DNA of 14,901 nucleotides from an uncultured Clostridia bacterium (GTDB lineage Bacteria; Bacillota; Clostridia; Oscillospirales; CAG-272): assembly GCA_937892405.1 (NCBI GenBank), contig CALAFS010000260.1, positions 1 through 14,901 on the forward strand. Direction: 5' to 3'. Shown here one piece after another: positions 12,719-14,901 of this stretch (position 1 is its first letter; every line of letters begins with the position of its first letter). The translations under genes were made by a program, and so were the position numbers. Under the pieces are notes generated by a model. The model had not been told where the DNA came from and searched no databases. It was given only the letters and a program-made list of their open reading frames with translations.

Positions 12719-14083
12719 GTGTATCCCGAAGCCTTCCTCCGTCGTATGAAGACCCTGCTCAGCGGGGAGTACGACGATTTCCTCAGAACGACCGAAGAGG
12801 CGCCCGCGCGCGCCCTACGGACAAATCCTTTCAAACTGCCGGGAGGTGTGCCGACCGACGCCATGTGCGGGGCACTCGCCCTCCGCCCCGTTCCCTATGC
12901 GGAAAACGGCTATTTTTTCACCTCCGAGAAAATCGGGGCGACCCCCTGGCATCACGCGGGCGCCTTCTATGTTCAGGATCCCGGAGCGATGTCCGCGGTC
13001 GCGGCGGTACCGGTTCCGAAGGGGGCGAAAATCCTCGACCTGTGCGCCGCGCCGGGCGGAAAATCCCATCAGGCAATCGTACGGGCAGGACGGGAAGGAT
13101 TTCTTCTCGCGAACGAATATGTGCCTGCACGGGCGAAAATCACGGTCGGCAACTTCGAGCGGCTCGGAATCCCGAACGCGATGGTGACCTCCCTCGATAC
13201 CGCAGTCTTCCCGACGCTCTTCGACTCTTATTTTGATCTTGTGATCTGCGACGCGCCCTGCTCGGGTGAGGGCATGTTCCGCAAAAACGAGCTTGCCGCC
13301 GATGAATGGAGCGAGGGTGCCGTCCTCGCCTCGGCAAAAAGGCAGGCGCAGATCCTGCACAATGCGGCGCCCCTTGTCGCGGAGGGCGGAATCCTCCTCT
13401 ACTCAACCTGCACCTACTCCCCCGAAGAAAACGAAGGGGTGGTCGACGCTTTTCTCGCCGCGCACCCCGACTACCGGCTGATCCCCGCGGCGGACGCCGT
13501 GCGCACCGTCACGGCGGACGGCATCACACCGCCCGGTGCAACCTCCGAAAACCTTTCGGACTGCCGCCGCTTTTACCCCCACCGCTCTCACGGGGAGGGG
13601 CAGTTCCTCGCCGTACTCCGTCGGGTGACGGGAGCGAAAACGCCATCAATTCTTTACAAAGACGCCTCCCTTCCCCTCACGAAAGAAGAAAATGCGGTGC
13701 TCTCGGACTTTCTCGGAAGCACGACGGCAGAACTGCCGTCCCTTGTCTTCCGAAAGCACGGGGAGAACATCGTCGCACTCTCCTCCGACATGCCGGTGCC
13801 GAAGGCATCGGTCTTTTCCGCCGGAGTATGCGTCGGGCGTGCGGAAAAGGGGCGGCTCGTGCCGCACCATCAGTTCTTTTCCGCTTACGGCGCCTTCTTT
13901 GTCCGCAAGGTGAATCTTGCGTCCGACGATCCGCGCCTTGCCGCCTATCTTCACGGAGAGGAAATCTCCTCCGAAGGCGAAGGCGGCTATGTCGCCGTGC
14001 TGTGCGACGGAATCCCGCTCGGCGGCGGAAAGCGCGTCGGCGACCGGGTACGCAACTATTATCCGAAGGGACTGCGCGTCTGA
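12719..14083 (+). CDS. RsmF-type RNA m5C methyltransferase (NOL1/NOP2/Sun family)
   Basis: A 454-residue SAM-dependent RNA cytosine-C5 methyltransferase of the RsmB/RsmF group, most like RsmF (YebU), which modifies 16S rRNA. SAM motif I is ILDLCAAPGGKS (105-116). Motif IV is CDAPCSGEGMFRKN (177-190) with C181, and motif VI is STCTYSPEENE (229-239) with the catalytic nucleophile C231. A C-terminal region (from about 283, RRFYPHRSHGEGQF) carries the RsmF-specific domains, ending in a PUA-like part around 390-454. The start is GTG at 12719, chosen from the ribosome site, the promoter position and the family's usual opening (YPEAFLRRMKTLL). A frame extending to 12659 would begin inside the promoter. 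No terminator follows, so it is probably co-transcribed with the PPIase 48 bases downstream. The exact rRNA target cannot be read. Confidence 0.9.
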   Translation: MYPEAFLRRMKTLLSGEYDDFLRTTEEAPARALRTNPFKLPGGVPTDAMCGALALRPVPYAENGYFFTSEKIGATPWHHAGAFYVQDPGAMSAVAAVPVPKGAKILDLCAAPGGKSHQAIVRAGREGFLLANEYVPARAKITVGNFERLGIPNAMVTSLDTAVFPTLFDSYFDLVICDAPCSGEGMFRKNELAADEWSEGAVLASAKRQAQILHNAAPLVAEGGILLYSTCTYSPEENEGVVDAFLAAHPDYRLIPAADAVRTVTADGITPPGATSENLSDCRRFYPHRSHGEGQFLAVLRRVTGAKTPSILYKDASLPLTKEENAVLSDFLGSTTAELPSLVFRKHGENIVALSSDMPVPKASVFSAGVCVGRAEKGRLVPHHQFFSAYGAFFVRKVNLASDDPRLAAYLHGEEISSEGEGGYVAVLCDGIPLGGGKRVGDRVRNYYPKGLRV

Positions 14084-14131
14084 CGCGTCCCGAAATCAAC
14101 ATCACATTCAATTTTCAAAGGAGATATACCC

Positions 14132-14878
14132 ATGGAAAACAAAGTTCTCGCAACGGTCGGCGGCATGCCGGTCACGGACAGCGATGTCGACGCCTTTCTC
14201 GCCGAGCTCGGTCAGAGAGGTCGCGCCTACAACACCCCCGAAGGGCGCGCGATGATCCTCGATCGCCTGATCGGCAATAAGCTGCTTCTGCTCGAAGCCA
14301 AGCGCAATCTTTTCGAGGCGGAGCCCGCCTTCAAGGAACAGCTCGCGAAGATCAAGGATCGCCTGCTCTCGAACTACGCGCTCGAAAAAGCGGTCGGCGC
14401 CGTGCGCGTCACCGACGCGGAAGTGCGCGCCTACTATGACGAACACGCCGAAGAGTTCAAGGGTGAGGAGGTCGTCAGTGCCTCTCACATTCTCGTCGAC
14501 AGCGCGGAATCGGCAAAAGAAATCTATGAAAAGATCAGCAGCGGCGAGCTGACCTTTGAGGACGCGGCAAAAACCTACTCCTCCTGCCCGTCGAAGGAAA
14601 ACGGCGGTTCGCTCGGTGAGTTCACCCGCGGACAGATGGTGCCGGAATTCGACGCCGCCGTCTTCGCGATGGAGGTCGGCGAGATCACCAAAGAACCGGT
14701 CAAAACGCAGTTCGGCTATCACCTGATCCGTCTCGACGCGAAGACGCCCGCGAAGGCGCTGTCCTTTGACGAGGTGAAAGCGGCGCTCGGCGACAAGCTC
14801 CTTGCCGAAAAACAGGAGAAGGCGTACGAGAGCAAGATCAACCAGCTGAAGATCCTCTACCCCGTGGACAGATTCTGA
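14132..14878 (+). CDS. Parvulin-type peptidylprolyl isomerase, apparently cytosolic
   Basis: A 248-residue protein with a SurA/PrsA-like helical N-terminal region (about 1-110) and a parvulin (PpiC/rotamase) domain at about 113-203. Characteristic strings are VSASHILV (115-122), SKENGGSLGEFTRGQMVPEFDAAVF (split around 154-178) and TQFGYHLIRL (192-201). It catalyses cis-trans isomerisation of prolyl bonds and likely acts as a folding factor. Unlike PrsA it has neither a signal peptide nor a lipobox; the first residues MENKVLATVGGMPV lead straight into the folded domain, so a cytosolic place is inferred. AAAGGAG (14117-14123) precedes the ATG. It lies downstream of the rRNA methyltransferase, and its stop overlaps the start of a following frame, suggesting a longer operon. 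Confidence 0.92.
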   Translation: MENKVLATVGGMPVTDSDVDAFLAELGQRGRAYNTPEGRAMILDRLIGNKLLLLEAKRNLFEAEPAFKEQLAKIKDRLLSNYALEKAVGAVRVTDAEVRAYYDEHAEEFKGEEVVSASHILVDSAESAKEIYEKISSGELTFEDAAKTYSSCPSKENGGSLGEFTRGQMVPEFDAAVFAMEVGEITKEPVKTQFGYHLIRLDAKTPAKALSFDEVKAALGDKLLAEKQEKAYESKINQLKILYPVDRF

Positions 14879-14901
14879 TGACAGCCGACGACGCGCTTCT
14901 C
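14878..14901 (+). CDS. Start of a further gene, cut by window edge
   Basis: An ATG at 14878-14880 overlaps the PPIase stop codon as TGATG and opens eight codons (MTADDALL) to the edge. The overlap is typical of translationally coupled genes, but eight residues cannot identify a product and the frame could still close soon. Confidence 0.45.

Noticed and set aside
14117..14136. Leader AAAGGAGATATACCCATGG resembles the ribosome site of common expression vectors
   Set aside because: It differs by one extra C, and the surrounding DNA is ordinary chromosomal sequence, so vector contamination is not supported; it is simply a good ribosome site.
13306..14280. Arg-rich plus-strand frame overlapping the end of the RsmF gene and start of the PPIase
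   Set aside because: It is out of frame with both well-supported genes and has the low-complexity Arg/Gly composition of GC-rich shadows.
1..14901. Search for CRISPR arrays, tRNA or rRNA genes, insertion sequences, toxin-antitoxin or phage-defence genes
   Set aside because: No spaced direct repeats, cloverleaf-like sequence, transposase motifs or defence domains were seen by reading; every long frame that is not a shadow belongs to a housekeeping or sugar-use family.

Overview
The window looks like chromosomal DNA of a fairly GC-rich member of the Bacillota, most likely a Clostridia/Oscillospiraceae-type anaerobe. This is inferred from strong AGGAGG-like ribosome sites, AT-rich intergenic gaps with sigma-A promoters (three are exact TTGACA-N17-TATAAT), the TrmK-Nif3 gene pair preceded by a DUF1858 protein, and cytoplasmic-looking proteins without Gram-negative export signals. 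No tRNA, rRNA, insertion sequence, CRISPR array or phage gene was seen. Coding density is high, and no stretch over about 300 bases lacks a gene.

Layout. 1-570 (-): N-terminal part of an MFS transporter that runs off the left edge. 571-790: its promoter plus a cluster of hairpins at the end of the next operon. 791-2448 (-): an operon read as DUF1858 redox protein, TrmK tRNA m1A22 methyltransferase, Nif3-like metal protein. 2449-2652: divergent promoters. 2653-3771 (+): prfB (release factor 2), without a programmed frameshift. 3812-4783 (-): AraC regulator, divergent from a rhamnose cassette at 5004-8460 (+): rhaB, rhaA, rhaD. 8513-9778 (-): M16 peptidase. 9882-11612 (-): AMP-forming acyl-CoA ligase. 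11731-12576 (-): second AraC regulator. 12719-14083 (+): RsmF-type m5C methyltransferase, followed by a cytosolic parvulin PPIase (14132-14878) and the first codons of another gene.

How the genes work together. The rhamnose block is a complete intracellular route: RhaA isomerises L-rhamnose to L-rhamnulose, RhaB phosphorylates it, and RhaD cleaves the product to DHAP and L-lactaldehyde. The divergent AraC protein is the obvious candidate activator. No transporter or mutarotase lies in the window. Several other genes serve translation (prfB, trmK, rsmF). Convergent gene pairs are separated by compact bidirectional terminators that overlap stop codons.

I found no convincing undescribed system. 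The items most worth a second look are a 12-bp hairpin lying between the ribosome site and the start codon of rhaD, a RhaB with a short C-terminus, a frameshift-free prfB, and the DUF1858-TrmK-Nif3 operon under an exact-consensus promoter.
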